Assembly (NCBI GenBank): GCA_004519485.1
Contig: CP038134.1
Location: forward strand, 558,001-622,000
DNA from: Nannochloropsis oceanica
Taxonomy: Eukaryota; Sar; Eustigmatophyceae; Eustigmatales; Monodopsidaceae
Direction: 5' to 3'
Length of the DNA: 64,000 bases
Below are positions 12,818 through 24,276 of this stretch, one piece after another. A model generated the notes under the pieces. The model did no database searches. It worked only from the letters and a program-made list of their open reading frames with translations, and was not told where the DNA came from. Every line of letters begins with the position of its first letter. Position 1 is the first letter of the stretch. The translations under genes and the position numbers were made by a program.

Positions 12818-15726
12818 ATGACGATGACACATCACACCCAATCCAGAAAAGGAAGTTGGAGGAGACCCATAACATGCCGACCTTTCCGCGGTGGTCTCGT
12901 ACTGGTGCTGCTGGCCCCATGGACAGCCGCGTTCCAGCCCACCGGCCTGAACCTTTGGCGCGCTGGCAGTGGTGCATCGAGTACGCGTCTATCGTTCAAA
13001 ATCCCTTCCAGTGAGGTCCCTGTTGTGAAAACACTGGGCGGCGATGCTAACTTTACCCTAAGCGGCGTCGAACCTTTGCAAGATAAGGACGTATTCCGGA
13101 TGCCCTGGCTCGCACCCGTGGCCGCACCGCGCCGCGGTAGGGTGGAGAAGGCCATCATGGCCACGCCGGTGGAGGAAGTCAGGGGAGACCCTCAAGACGC
13201 AACAGAGGCCTTCGAGGCCAAAAATCAACTTACTGAACTTTCGCTGCCGGAACGGCAGCTGGGCCTGGGCGAGGAGTGTCCGGTCCTTTTCGTCAGCCGG
13301 CTGGGCAGTGCCGAGAGTGCTGCGTCGAACGTGTCGTGGTTACAACAACCCAGCGCGCACGTCCTAGAAGTCCCTGCAGAGGAAGACCGTGCATTAAAAT
13401 TTCGAGCGCCGGGGTGGCTCTCCAAACTGAATGCGGGATTTCGGCGGCGCATTGCGCCTTTCCCTCTCTTTGCCAAGGCTGTCCCGCAGGGATGCGTGGT
13501 GGTGGCCAGCGTCAAGGGCGAGGATTTAGCCCTGCTTACGGATGAGGGCCCTCCATCTTTGGGCAAGCTGTTCCAGGAGCCACCGATCGGATGGCTCGAG
13601 CCTGTGGGACCGCTGATCAAAGCTGCGCATGACCCGCGCGTCAAGGCTCTAATTTTGAAGATTGGCCCGTTGAGCTGTGGATACGCCAAGATTGTGGAGT
13701 TGCGGCGGTCGATGGATTATTTCAAGGCGAGCGGCAAAAATTTGGTTGCTTACATGGATGGCGGCGCGGAGAAGGAATACTACTTAGCACTGGGGTGTGA
13801 TGAGGTACGGAAGGACAGAGTAGAAATAGGGCAGTGCGGGTGGGTGATGTCGATGGTATTGATTATGACCGTCTTCTCCTTCTCATCTACCTTTGATTCA
13901 ATAACAACAGATATACATACCACCAGGTGGTAACTTGCGATTGCAGGGCTTCTCAACGGTACATAGTAGAAAAAAGGGAAGGAGGGGGGATGGATGAAAA
14001 GAAAAAACTTCGCTGTTTTTGGTATGCACTCTTATTTATCAACCTTTGTACTTGCCTTTGCTTCATCACTTAATCTGACCATCACCTTTCCCTCGGCCCA
14101 TTCCTCCTTCCCAGACAACTAATTTTCTTCGCGGAGTTTTCGACGAAGTGGGCGTGGAGCCCGTAGTGGTGCGAATCGGGGCCTACAAGGGCGCGGGGGA
14201 CACCATCAACCGCCGCAATTCCACCGAAGAATTTCGCATGGTCCAGTCATTGCTCATGAACCAGACGGCCGAGTTTTGGCTAAAGAGTGTGGAGGCGGAT
14301 CTGCAGAAGTCTAGGGAGGAGATAATGGATCTCTGGGAGAATCCATGTACGGACCCCATGCGTCTGGCTTACCGCAAGTATATTACGGTACGTTTTCCCC
14401 TGGAAAATCGGGTCGAGCCGGCTACGGCATATTATATGTATTGTGTCCACTGATCGTTTCTTTTAACTTCAAGATTTTAATGAGAATACATTGCTTGCCA
14501 GCTGCTTTTCTTCCAAATGTACCCTCGCGCACACACGCATTCTCAACATGAACATTTTCTTTCTCCTCGCTTGCCACACACACAACAAACAGGCCTCCCT
14601 CTACTTCGACCAAGTAAAGGAAATGATTGCGATTCGGCACCGGAGCCGCCGATTCTCATTTAGTTTGAAAGAGCGCCCTGCCCGTCTCTTTGCCATGCGT
14701 TCCTTCCTCAAGGCCGTTGGGCGGGGCCGACGTATCCTCCCGGGCTTGCCTGGTGTTCGTGGCCCTTGTATTGCTATCATCAATGCCGGGGGAGAGATCA
14801 GTGCCAACGGTGCGATTAATGCACGTGGGTTGGTGGATTTGTTGGAGCAGGCAGAGCTAAATCGGAATGTCAAGGCAGTAGTGCTGCGCGTGGATTCGCC
14901 TGGTGGGGATGCATTGACCAGTGAATTGATTTGGCGGCGTATTTTGAAGCTGCGGTCAGTGAAGCCGGTAGTTGCGTCGATGGTGGACGTCGCTGCTTCG
15001 GGGGGTTATTTTTTGAGCATGGGGTGTAGTGCCATCGTGGCGGAAGACACGACTATAACGGGCTCGATTGGCGTTGTGGCTGTTTTATTCAAGCTCCAGG
15101 AGCTGTATAAGAAGCTAGGCTTGAATGAGGAGGCGATTGGGATTGGTAAATATAGCAAATTTTTCGTGCCAGGCCGCTTGCCTTCAGAGGAGGAAAAGGC
15201 CTTGTTTGAGACGGATGTGCAGTCTAGCTACCAGGACTTCGTTCAAAAAGCAGCTTTCTGCCGGAATATGACCTGGGACCAAGCGCATGCTGTGGCTCAG
15301 GGGCGGGTGTGGAAGGGAGAGGATGCACGGAAGTTAGGCTTAGTGGACGCAGAAGGGGGTGTTTGGCGCGCGATTGAGGTGGCGAAACGGATGGCCAAGA
15401 TTCCCGATAACCGGGGTGTGAATTTGAGGACGATTCGTGGGTCCCGTCGGTTGTTCGGAGGACGGGGGGGGGGTGACGAGGAGGATGTTCGCGCTGACTT
15501 GTCTCCGTCGTCGTTTTCAAGTATGGGACAGCCTATGGTGCTCGCTGACGATGCCGTGGGGGACTACATGAAGATGATTGGGGGCATTGTGCCTGGCAGT
15601 CAGGCCTGGACACAGGGACTGGGCCTCGTAGGTGGGTTGGCGCTGCAGCAGTTCTTGGCCCCGCTTCTTCTGAGCGTGGACAAGGAGGTGAGACGGAGGA
15701 ATCCATTCGTGGACTTGTTTTCGTAG
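12818..15726 (+). CDS. sppA: Plastid signal peptide peptidase SppA (protease IV)
   Basis: Membrane-associated serine protease of the SppA/S49 family; the plant homologue acts on thylakoids. Four phase-0 exons: 12818-13804, 13911-13958, 14115-14387, 14593-15726, giving 813 aa. The 48-nt exon 2 (IYIPPGGNLRLQGFST) fills the gap between YLALGCDE and TTNFLRGVFDEVG exactly as in family members. Catalytic residues are a Ser-Lys dyad: Lys370 in RIGAYKGAGD and Ser572 in VAASGGYF, 202 residues apart (200 in E. coli SppA), so this is the long two-domain form. The N terminus has a hydrophobic signal (GGLVLVLLAPWTAAFQP); the Phe after TAA matches the ASAFAP motif for complex plastids. The first ATG, at 12818, is taken as the start. 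It shares a divergent spacer with the four-TM protein. Confidence 0.93.
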
Positions 15727-16122
15727 TTAGGCTTTTGAGTGAGTAGCAGTGAGAAGAGGAGTCCTCGAGAGCGAGATATCTGTTTCAGCAGACATTTACT
15801 TTAATCGGCAGGACGAAATGTAAGAAGCGGCTTAAATCAAAAATACACAGTCATTTAGACAAGCAAGTATAATTCATTCTTGTTTCTGATTCTGTCGCGT
15901 ACCTTTGAATTCATTTTGTTCCTTCCTCTTTTTCCTCGCATGGCCCGCGAGGCATGTGTGTGAGCTTTTACAATTGCGCGGCCACACAACTACGAATAAA
16001 TACAAGACGAGAGAGCCTTGCTCCATTTCTTTCCTGTCTGCTTCCCTACCCCCATCTGTTGTCTCAAAACCGAAGTGTCCTTTGCTCTTACATAACACGC
16101 CTTTCTCTTTATTATCCTTTCT
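15727..16122. other. Convergent 3' spacer, SppA/LeuRS
   Basis: 396 bp between converging stop codons, AT-richer than the flanking exons and presumably two 3' UTRs. Nothing else seen. Confidence 0.6.
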
Positions 16123-19100
16123 CTACTTGACGACAATATTCAAAATGCGGCCTGGCACATATATGACCTTCACGATATTTTTTCCCTCCAAGAAACTAGC
16201 CACCTTGTCCTGGGCTGTCGCCAGAGCTACAATATCTGATTCCTTGGCATCGATTGCCACAGAGATCTCCCCCCGGGTCTTTCCATTGACTTGCACGCCC
16301 AACGTCACCACATCATCCACCGTCAGCTCCTCCTGGTACTGAGGCCAGGCATGGCCCGAAAGCGATTTTTGATGACCCAGTAATTCCCAACACTCCTCCC
16401 CTAAATGGGGTGCGAACGGTGAGACGATCAAAACCAAGTTCTCAACCGCGGCACGAGGCAAAGCCTTTCCCTTTATCCCCGAGAGGTGATTGGCAAAAAT
16501 CATCATGGTGGAGATGGCCGTGTTAAACGACAACGTCTCCACGTCCTGTGTAACCTTCTTAATGGTTTTGTGCATGAGACGGAGCGTCTCATTGTCCATC
16601 GCCTCGGGCTTTTCAGATATATCCCTATGCTTTACCAGCTGGTAAATCTTATCACGGAAGCGGACCACACCCGCCACCTGTGCAGTCTGCCAAGGCTTGA
16701 CCGCTTCCAGGGGCCCCATAAACATCTCATACAACCGCAAGGCATCGCCGCCAAATTCCCTCACAACATCATCAGGATTGACCACATTGCCCCGAGACTT
16801 GCTCATCTTCTCTCCATCGCTCCCCAAAATCATCCCCTGATGGACAAGCTTCTGAAATGGCTCCTTGTGCTTGGTCAAGCCTTCATCGAATAAAAACTTG
16901 TGCCAGAACCGCGCATAAAGCAAGTGCAGTACCGCATGTTCTTGCCCACCGACGTAAAGATCCACTGGGAGCCAATCACGATCTGCCTCCTCACTCCAAG
17001 CGCGCTCCGTGTTGGTGGGGTCGGTAAACCGGAGGTAGTACCAGCAAGAGCCCGCCCATTGAGGCATGGTGTTCGTCTCTCGCGCGTACCACTTCCCGTC
17101 AGGCTTCTTGAAATACCGCCAGTCCTTCGCACGGGCCAGACAGCCTTGTGGATCATTGCCCGGTGCGAAATTATCCATTTCGGGAAGTTTTAAAGGAAGC
17201 TCGGATTCCTCCACGGCGATGGGCTGGTCAAAGCGGATGGTGTGAGGGTCGTCGTTGCGTGGGTCACCCTTCTCGTGATTGGGCATATCTACGGGGAAAT
17301 AGATGGGGATGGGCTCACCCCAGTAGCGTTGTCTGTGTTGAAGGTGAGAGAAGAAGGAGAAAGATGGGTTGTGAGATAATAATACATTCACGTTATGTTC
17401 TTAAAGGTAGTAACATAAAGAAAAACACTCGTACCTGGAAAAGACCCAATCCCGCAATCGATAATTGATAACGGCTGAGCCCCGGCTCTTCTTCTCTAAT
17501 TCCTGCACGACCACTTCCTTGGCATTTATCGTCGGCAATCCGTCCAGCAAGGGTCCGCTGTTGATGGCCTTGCCCTCCCCAGAAAATGCTCCTTCCTCGA
17601 TTGATGGCATCTCCACGCCCCCCTCGGGCGCCACTACTTGCTTGATGGGAAGGTCGAAAATCTATTGTTCAAATGGAAAGAAGAACATGAAGAAAAAAAA
17701 GAGTGATACACCGTACGATTTGTTCGCAGATAACGAATCAAATTCAATCTAGAATCCAAAACACTCTCCTCCGGCCATCCCTCAGCCGCATAAACACACT
17801 TATACCTTAGCAAAAGCATGATCCCGCTCATCATGCGCCGGCACCGCCATCACAGCTCCTGTCCCATACCCCCACAACACATAATCTGCCACCCACACCG
17901 GCAGCTCCTCCCCCGAGATTGGATGCACGACTGTAGCCCCCGTGTCCACCCCCGTCTTGCCCTTATCCTTGCCCGTGGCCGTCCGGTCAAGATCACTCTT
18001 GCTCGCAGACTCCCTCACATAGGCCTTGACAGCCGCACGTTGCCCCTCTGTTGTCACATGCTCCACCAATGGATGCTCTGGAGCCAGTACTACGTATGTT
18101 GCACCCATCAAGGTGTCCGGGCGCGTGGTAAAAACCTCCACCTCACCTTTTCCCTCCTCAGCCGCCGCCAACGTAAAGACGACTTTCGCACCCTCCGAGC
18201 GACCGATCCATAGCTTCTGTGCGGTCATAGTACCTTCGGGCCATTGTAATCCCTCCAAATCTTTCTCAAGCTCCTCGGCATAGTCAGTGATCTTCAACAC
18301 CCATTGCCGGAGGGGGAGGCGCTCCACAGGGTGGTCACCCCTCTCGCTCTTCCCGTTGATGATTTCCTCATTAGCCAGGACAGTGCCCAAAGCCGGACAC
18401 CAATTTACCGAGACGGAGCTTTGTTCTGCCAGACCTCTCTTGAAGAGTTGGAGAAAGATCCATTGAGTCCAACGGACGTACTCATAATCAGTGGTAGCCA
18501 GCTCGCGGGACCAGTCATAGGAGAAGCCGAGGCTTTGGAGCTGCCGCTTGAAGTTGGCGATGTTTTCGTAAGTGGTCACGCCGGGGTGGGTGCCTGTATT
18601 GATAGCATGCTGCTCTGCAGGTAGACCAAAAGAGTCCCATCCCTGAATGTTGTGGCGGGGAGAGAAAAGAAGGAGAAGGTGATAGGATGGTGGTGGTGGG
18701 TACGTGTATGGGTAAAACAAGGTGCACTACCATTCACAGGTGACACACAGAGATACAAGCTGTCTAGCGAAACTAGATAATGCGAAATATGTCAAAGCCA
18801 GGAGATGAGGGAAACATGCATTCTTTACACTGACCATGGGGTGGAGGACGTCGAGGTCGCACATGCGCCAGTACCGGGCCATAACGTCGGAGGCCGTGTA
18901 GCCCTCTGGATGACCCACGTGAAGCCCGGAACCTGAGGGGTAGGGAAACATGTCTAGCACATACTTCTTGCCCTTGCCTGGTCGCCGTACTGCCTGTTGA
19001 AGGAATGGGAGGGAGGGAATAGGGAGATGGGTGCATATACATCTACAGTGAGTGTGGGAGCTTGTAAGCCACCCTCCATCGAAAGTCGACACAGCCTGCC

Positions 19101-19469
19101 ATCTTCAAATGCAACGCAGAAAGCATAATCATCTCTATTTTCATGCGTCCAAGAAGTGGGGAATCGTACCTTGAAGGTCTTCTTGTCCTCCCAGTACTTT
19201 TGCCACTTGGGCTCGATGGCCTCGTGCTCATACCGCCCCGGGGATGGACCACCGTTGACGCTGGCAGTGCCGCCCAAGGTCGAGGGTACCATTATCCGGT
19301 GCACGAAACTACCGCGCTCGACACGCCTAGCCGTCTCTCGGGCGCCAGAACCAGGAAGGCCTCTCCCTACCAGCCTCTGAAATGCAATCGCTCCCCGTCC
19401 ATGCAGCAGCAACATGATGACGCACACCAGTAGATATGAGATGGTGGCAGGGGTACTTGGTCTTACCAT
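16123..19469 (-). CDS. Leucyl-tRNA synthetase, bacterial/organellar type
   Basis: Charges tRNA-Leu; class I synthetase. Five exons on the minus strand: 19469-19170, 18993-18835, 18642-17806, 17661-17435, 17332-16123, phases all consistent, 910 aa. The HIGH-type motif is HVGH in [29 protein letters not shown] follows it. The CP1 editing domain carries [20 protein letters not shown] and [21 protein letters not shown] is seen as [15 protein letters not shown]. The C-terminal domain has VQVNGKTRG. This is the bacterial form, so an organelle enzyme. The N terminus has a hydrophobic segment ([23 protein letters not shown]) with Phe after AIA, a plastid ASAFAP-like motif, which supports plastid import; dual mitochondrial targeting is possible. 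The start ATG is chosen because it opens this signal. It shares a 367-bp promoter spacer with the KICS2-like gene. Confidence 0.94.
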
Positions 19470-19836
19470 TCCCCCACGCCCTGCACTAGTAAAAACTCGG
19501 CCTTCGAAGCTCCGGGCCTGTGCATTTGTTGTAGTATTGGGTAAAACAGTGCGGGTTAGAGCTCTCTGGTCGCGTAAAACGCTTGGATACAATACGAGAC
19601 GTAAAGCTAAACGGCAGCAGGTTATTTTTGATTGCTCGCTCTTTCGTTCCCCAGAAAGCGAAGCAGTCGAGGTCTGCGGCAGAAGCTTTCGCGCAATACC
19701 AAGCCAACGCTGCCGCCAAACAATGTATGTGCTGCGTCCTTTAGGTGGCTGGAATGGACTGTGCGCCTCAATTTTTGGGGTTATTAAGGAGGAGGTTGAA
19801 TACAACACAAAATCCGCTCCCACACCACTTTACAGG
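19470..19836. promoter_or_regulatory. Head-to-head spacer, LeuRS / KICS2-like
   Basis: A 367-bp interval between divergent start codons that must contain both promoters. Both gene frames run open into part of it (LeuRS frame to about 19823, KICS2 frame from about 19414), so N-terminal extensions cannot be fully excluded, but they would overlap each other on opposite strands. Confidence 0.6.
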
Positions 19837-21797
19837 ATGGCCAAAGAGAGCGACGACGACAAACCAGACAAGGGAAAGGATGAAGCGGGCCTGTGCGGGC
19901 TGGTCTTGGCCGAGGTGGTCATGGAGATCATTGAGAAGGCCGACTTCTTCCCTGCGCTTGGCCAGTGCAATGCTTCCAAAGGCATACAGGGCCTACAACA
20001 TCAGGTCCAAGCGCGCAAGCTCTCATCGTTGCGACTGGACGTTCTCGACAACTTGGTATCTCCCTTCCTCCTACTTGCGGCGGCCGAAAAGATGTAGGTT
20101 TTTCGTAGGAAAATAGTTAGCTAGACGTCTGGGTACGTTGCCATCACAGAAGACTCCTTCCCCACCCACATCTAATCTTGCATTCGTAGCGAAGAAAAAC
20201 AAATGGAATATTACATCGACTCACCTAAGATGTGTCCACGCACAGGTATTATTCTGGCGCGGACCTGACGGAAAGCTGTGCGGGGCCACTGCCCATGTAC
20301 GAAGAGGTCCATTCAGACCTGGGCACGCTCCTGCAGCTTTTCCAACCACATGCCAAATCGGCTTTTGTACCTTTGCTACAAATTGCACAAATCGTTGTCG
20401 AAATTCGGATATGGCTTTGTCGGTGGTACCTGCTTGACGACTCTTCTGCCGGCCCCTTGTCCGCGGCCCCAATAGAGGGGCCGGAGGCACAAGCCGCCAG
20501 GCAAGACCCACTGTCCACCTTGACAGCGCAGATGCAACGCTTACAAAAATGTAAATCGCATTGGAAAGGGCACCTCACGGATCTACTTCCTTGGATGGAG
20601 GTGGTGCTCGTGGAAGGCAAGACGGTCGATATATGTTTACGAGCGCTCGCATCATTGAACCGTCACCCTCCCGACCTTCTTTCCGTCACCGTCCAGCTGC
20701 TCCGCATGCGCAAGGCAATCGGCCTGTGGGAGGACGAATCAGTTATACAACCTCCAGCTTCAGAGAGGGATGTCGTAATTAGGGCTCCGCGATACCAGCT
20801 TTTGCGTCAGCTGTTCCAGCACCTCATCAATAAAATGCCTCTGCGCTTTCACGCTGTGGCTGATCAGGTCATGCCCCTGTCCAAGTATAATACCGAGCTG
20901 TTGGGTCTGCCCTCATCCTCTTCATCTCTTTCTCCTCACCATAGCAGCAGTGACAGTGGCAGCTCCAATCCCTATGTCGCTTTAATTGCACGCTTTCTGC
21001 TCTCATACGGCCCCGCCGCCAAGGTCTGTGTCAGCATCTTTAAACAGACCAGTGAAGGAGCGGCGGAAAAGGAGGTGGTCAACACCTCCACCAACAAAAA
21101 CCACCGGGCACCGGAAGAGGGTCATGCCTACGACTTGCCTTGCGTAAGGGGCTCACTGACAGCACCATCGCAGCGGCAGGATATCTTGGACCGTGGATTT
21201 GTGCCAACCTTTTCCATGACTTCGGGTAAAGCTGCGGCGGCAAGCGGCAGCAAGCAGCACAGCAGCGCGCGATACGTGACGGTATCGTCCTCATCTTCCG
21301 CCTTGGCCTCCGAGCCCCCCTTAGGCCGCCTCTCATCTTCATCGTCATCAAAAGTGCCTGGCATGGGAATCACGACGGTGGGTTCGGAGCTTAGTGGATC
21401 ATTTACCTCCACCTCCTCATCTTCCTCGTCAGCACGTCGAGACCACGGCCCACCACCCTGGTTTTGGGCGCTGTGCCACCATAGCGGCTTGTGGTTGGCA
21501 GTAGAAGGGCGATTGCCAGAGGGGGGAGCTCAGCGATTCTCCCTTTCGGGCGCCAGGGGGGAAGGAGGGGGTAAAGGACAAGTTAGCGGACCCAGGGCGT
21601 CACCTTTGGAAGGAACGTTCATCCATCAAAGCGGCAAACACCACACCTTCACCTACTTTGTTGCGCATGTCTCGCCGGAGGAACGACTGGTGGTGGCTTT
21701 TGGAGACCGCATCTGTCCTGCAAATGACAAGACAGTGACTTCCTTTCTCAGGACGGCGACATCTTTCCTCAACGATAGAATTGCACACGGGGTGTAA
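19837..21797 (+). CDS. KICS2: KICS2-like KICSTOR complex subunit
   Basis: Resembles KICS2 (C12orf66), the KICSTOR subunit that helps hold GATOR1 at the lysosome for amino-acid control of mTORC1. Two exons, 19837-20093 and 20246-21797, 602 aa. The join gives LLLAAAEKMYYSGADLTE, very close to the animal LAHLAAAEKVYHSLTYLG; the preceding helix (VVMEIIEKADFFPALGQ) also aligns. Further similarity: PYVALIARFLLSYGPAAKVC to the animal helix before its NVSLIFD segment, and the C-terminal HHTFTYFVAH...FLRTATSFLNDR to HFTIVIIF...FLNEVSLALKN. A Ser-rich and charged insertion lies at about residues 280-410. The human protein is about 445 aa, so this one is longer. The match was made by eye from remembered sequence; family assignment is probable, function inferred. 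Confidence 0.75.
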
Positions 21798-22237
21798 ATT
21801 TTGAGTGCGGGCTTAATATTACAAATTTTCATGTAGAAGGGGACACCCAAAAAAAAAAAAGAGTACAGAATAATCATATGCCCTGTTTTATTTTCATGGG
21901 TCGTCAAATTTATTCAACTACATAGGGAAATAGTAAAATGATTATTATTCACTAGATGGTGGACCGTTTGACCCCTCGCTCGTTATATTCGCTAAAGCAA
22001 GTGGGCGAGCGCAACAAACCCGGAACGACCCGGAAGACAACGTTGTTGTGTGTTGCCAAAAAATCGGAACTGCTCAAGCAGAGCACATGCCCTCATGCGA
22101 AACCGTCATACCTTAGCCATGATCATCAAGACTTTTCTTCACATCGTTAAAATTTGCCTTCCCATCCTAAACTAAACTTAAAAAACACAGCTCGCCGGCC
22201 TCGACGCCCACATAATCACCATCATAAAACATCATCA
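21798..22237. other. Same-strand spacer, KICS2-like to centrin
   Basis: 440 bp with AT-rich 3' flank (A-run at 21849-21860) and the centrin 5' flank. It holds the terminator of one gene and the promoter of the next; no other feature seen. Confidence 0.55.
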
Positions 22238-23246
22238 ATGGTAAGTCCATCTATTCGCCCTCCATCCCCCGCCGTACGCGTCAATACATGCACACCACCA
22301 CACACCACAGCGTCGTAGCCCTTCGGCAAAAAATCAGGGAGGCAGGGGAGCAGCTTGGGGCGCTGACTCGAGCCGGGAAGGGTTAACCGAGGAAGAAATC
22401 GAGGGTACTTCGGGATGGAAGGGAGGGGAGAACCGATTGGCTTGCCTGCAGAAATAAATGAAGCGCGAGCCTTAAGCTGAGGAGAGGGTGTTTTGACTGA
22501 ATTCAGGAGGGCCTTTTGAGTTCGAACTTGTCCATACTTCGGATCGGCTATGCGGTCGTGCCTGATTTTCCTCCCCTATCTCGCCATCCCATCCAGACCC
22601 ATGTACTGAACATAACCCCGCCTTACTATCTTCCATGCACAGAGATCCGTGAGGCGTTCAACCTGTTCGATTTGCAAGGAAGTGGGACAATTGATGTGCG
22701 GGAGCTTAAGCAGGCTATGCAGTCTCTGGGCTTTGACGCCAAGAACCACACCATCTACCAAATGATAGCTGACATGGACAAGGATGGGACTGGAAGCGAG
22801 AGCAACAGCATTGACTTTGACGGGTTCCTACACATGATGACGACCAAGATGAGCGACAAGGAAAGCAAAGAGGATATTGAAAAGGTATTCAACATGTTTG
22901 ACGAGCAGGGCAAGGGCTCCATCTCCTTCAAGGACCTAAAGCGCGTCGCCAAGGAGCTGGGAGAGAACATGTCGGGTACGTTTGCGTGTGAATGTGTGTG
23001 CGTACGATTCGTTTGACCACTTCTTAATAATCATATTAGACTGTCATTATGTATAAATTAATTGGATCTGAGAGAAAGCCGGTCCCTTCTTTCGACCCAC
23101 CAAAGCCTCCTTTCTTCCCTCTTGCCTATACTCACACAACAGAGGCGGAGCTGAAGGAGATGATCCTACGGGCGGACGCGGACCAAGACGGCGAGGTGTC
23201 TTTCGAGGACTTTTACAATATCATGACCCGACGAACATTCACTTAA
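22238..23246 (+). CDS. CETN: Centrin (caltractin)
   Basis: Calcium-binding protein of centrosomes/basal bodies, also in mRNA export and nucleotide excision repair complexes. Four exons: 22238-22240 (only the ATG), 22311-22404, 22643-22975, 23143-23246; 177 aa. A ~20-residue basic/Ser tail leads into [17 protein letters not shown]. Diagnostic centrin segments: [20 protein letters not shown] and [14 protein letters not shown]-hand loops: EF1 [14 protein letters not shown]3 [14 protein letters not shown]4 [14 protein letters not shown]4 is the most canonical. EF2 is odd: [16 protein letters not shown] has about four extra residues relative to the usual DKDGSGTIDFEE, with no splice signal to remove them. 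The C terminus lacks the aromatic end of many centrins (RRTFT instead of KKTSLF/Y). The 3-nt first exon rests on donor ATG|gtaagt and an exact frame. Confidence 0.93.
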
Positions 23247-24017
23247 TTTTAGCCAAAAGGAAGGGGAAGGAAGGATGAAAAATGCTTCGTTCTCGGCTCT
23301 ATTTCCTGACGACGATTGAAGGAGGAAAAAGTTAAGCCTGGGAGATAAAAATTGAATAGTCGCGCATGCATTCTCCCAAGAGAGAAGCATTGGGGGGGTG
23401 TAGCACTTGTGCTGGTATGAAGAGGACAATAATGTAGGGTAGTGGCATTTGGAAGAGAGCAAAAAGACGAAGGAGTGATCGAAAGCAAGAAAGCCAGCGA
23501 AGTCAGTCAAGAAAGGAATTGTGAGTCGATCTTTCCATCCATCCCATGATTTGTCCCTCTACCCCATGTGCTGAACAACGTCCTGCGTGGGCTCTCTTCG
23601 TGGCCTTTCCCCCTTTCCCGCCGCGCTCCCCTTGCCTCTTCCACCTTTCGTCCACCACACGCGTCTCCTTCCTATTTATGAGACGCAGCACTGGACGAAG
23701 GAAAGACGTAAGGGTTGATGAAGGCAAGAGCCAGGGACTGGTACTGATGCAAATCCGATGTGGCTTTCTCTATCTAGCCGTCCAATCCATGACATGACAC
23801 ATCAAAAGTGTGGGTGGCAAGCGCACATCCAGACAATGTATTCGGAAGCTGACTTTTGTTCTAATCACACCCAATACATGCACGCAAACACAGACAGAAC
23901 AAAAACACACACCACAACATAGAGTCACGCACACTCACGAAGACACACGATTGCTTGATTCACATGCCGTGTCCAAAGCGCGAAGCTCCCTCCACGAAAT
24001 TTCTTCCTCCCTTTCAA

Positions 24018-24052
<35 letters not shown>

Positions 24053-24276
24053 TCTCTGTCTCTGTCTCTCTCCCTCTCCCTCTCTCTCTCCCTCCCTCCC
24101 TTTATCTCATCCACTTCATCCTGCCTTCCAAAATAATGTCGCAAACGATAAAAGGGAACCTCTTCCTATTAATAACAAATGAATGAGGCTGACCCTTCCC
24201 ACCTCCCGCCAAAACGCACATGACACAAAAGAAAGGGCAAACAATCGCCTAGGAATGTCCTAGCTGCTGCTGCTGC
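23247..24276. other. Convergent 3' spacer, centrin/transketolase
   Basis: About 1 kb between converging stops, holding 3' UTRs, CA-rich stretches near 23880-23945 and a long CT microsatellite at 24016-24106. No gene-like frame was found. Confidence 0.6.
24016..24106. repeat. CT dinucleotide microsatellite
   Basis: About 90 bp of nearly pure CT/TCTC units with scattered G and CC interruptions, lying about 170 bp beyond the transketolase stop. Read on the minus strand it is a GA-rich tract, possibly in or after the transketolase 3' UTR. Confidence 0.9.

Noticed and set aside
19470-19823. Longer LeuRS N terminus starting at 19823
   Set aside because: It would bury the plastid signal 118 residues in and run through the shared promoter up to the KICS2-like start.
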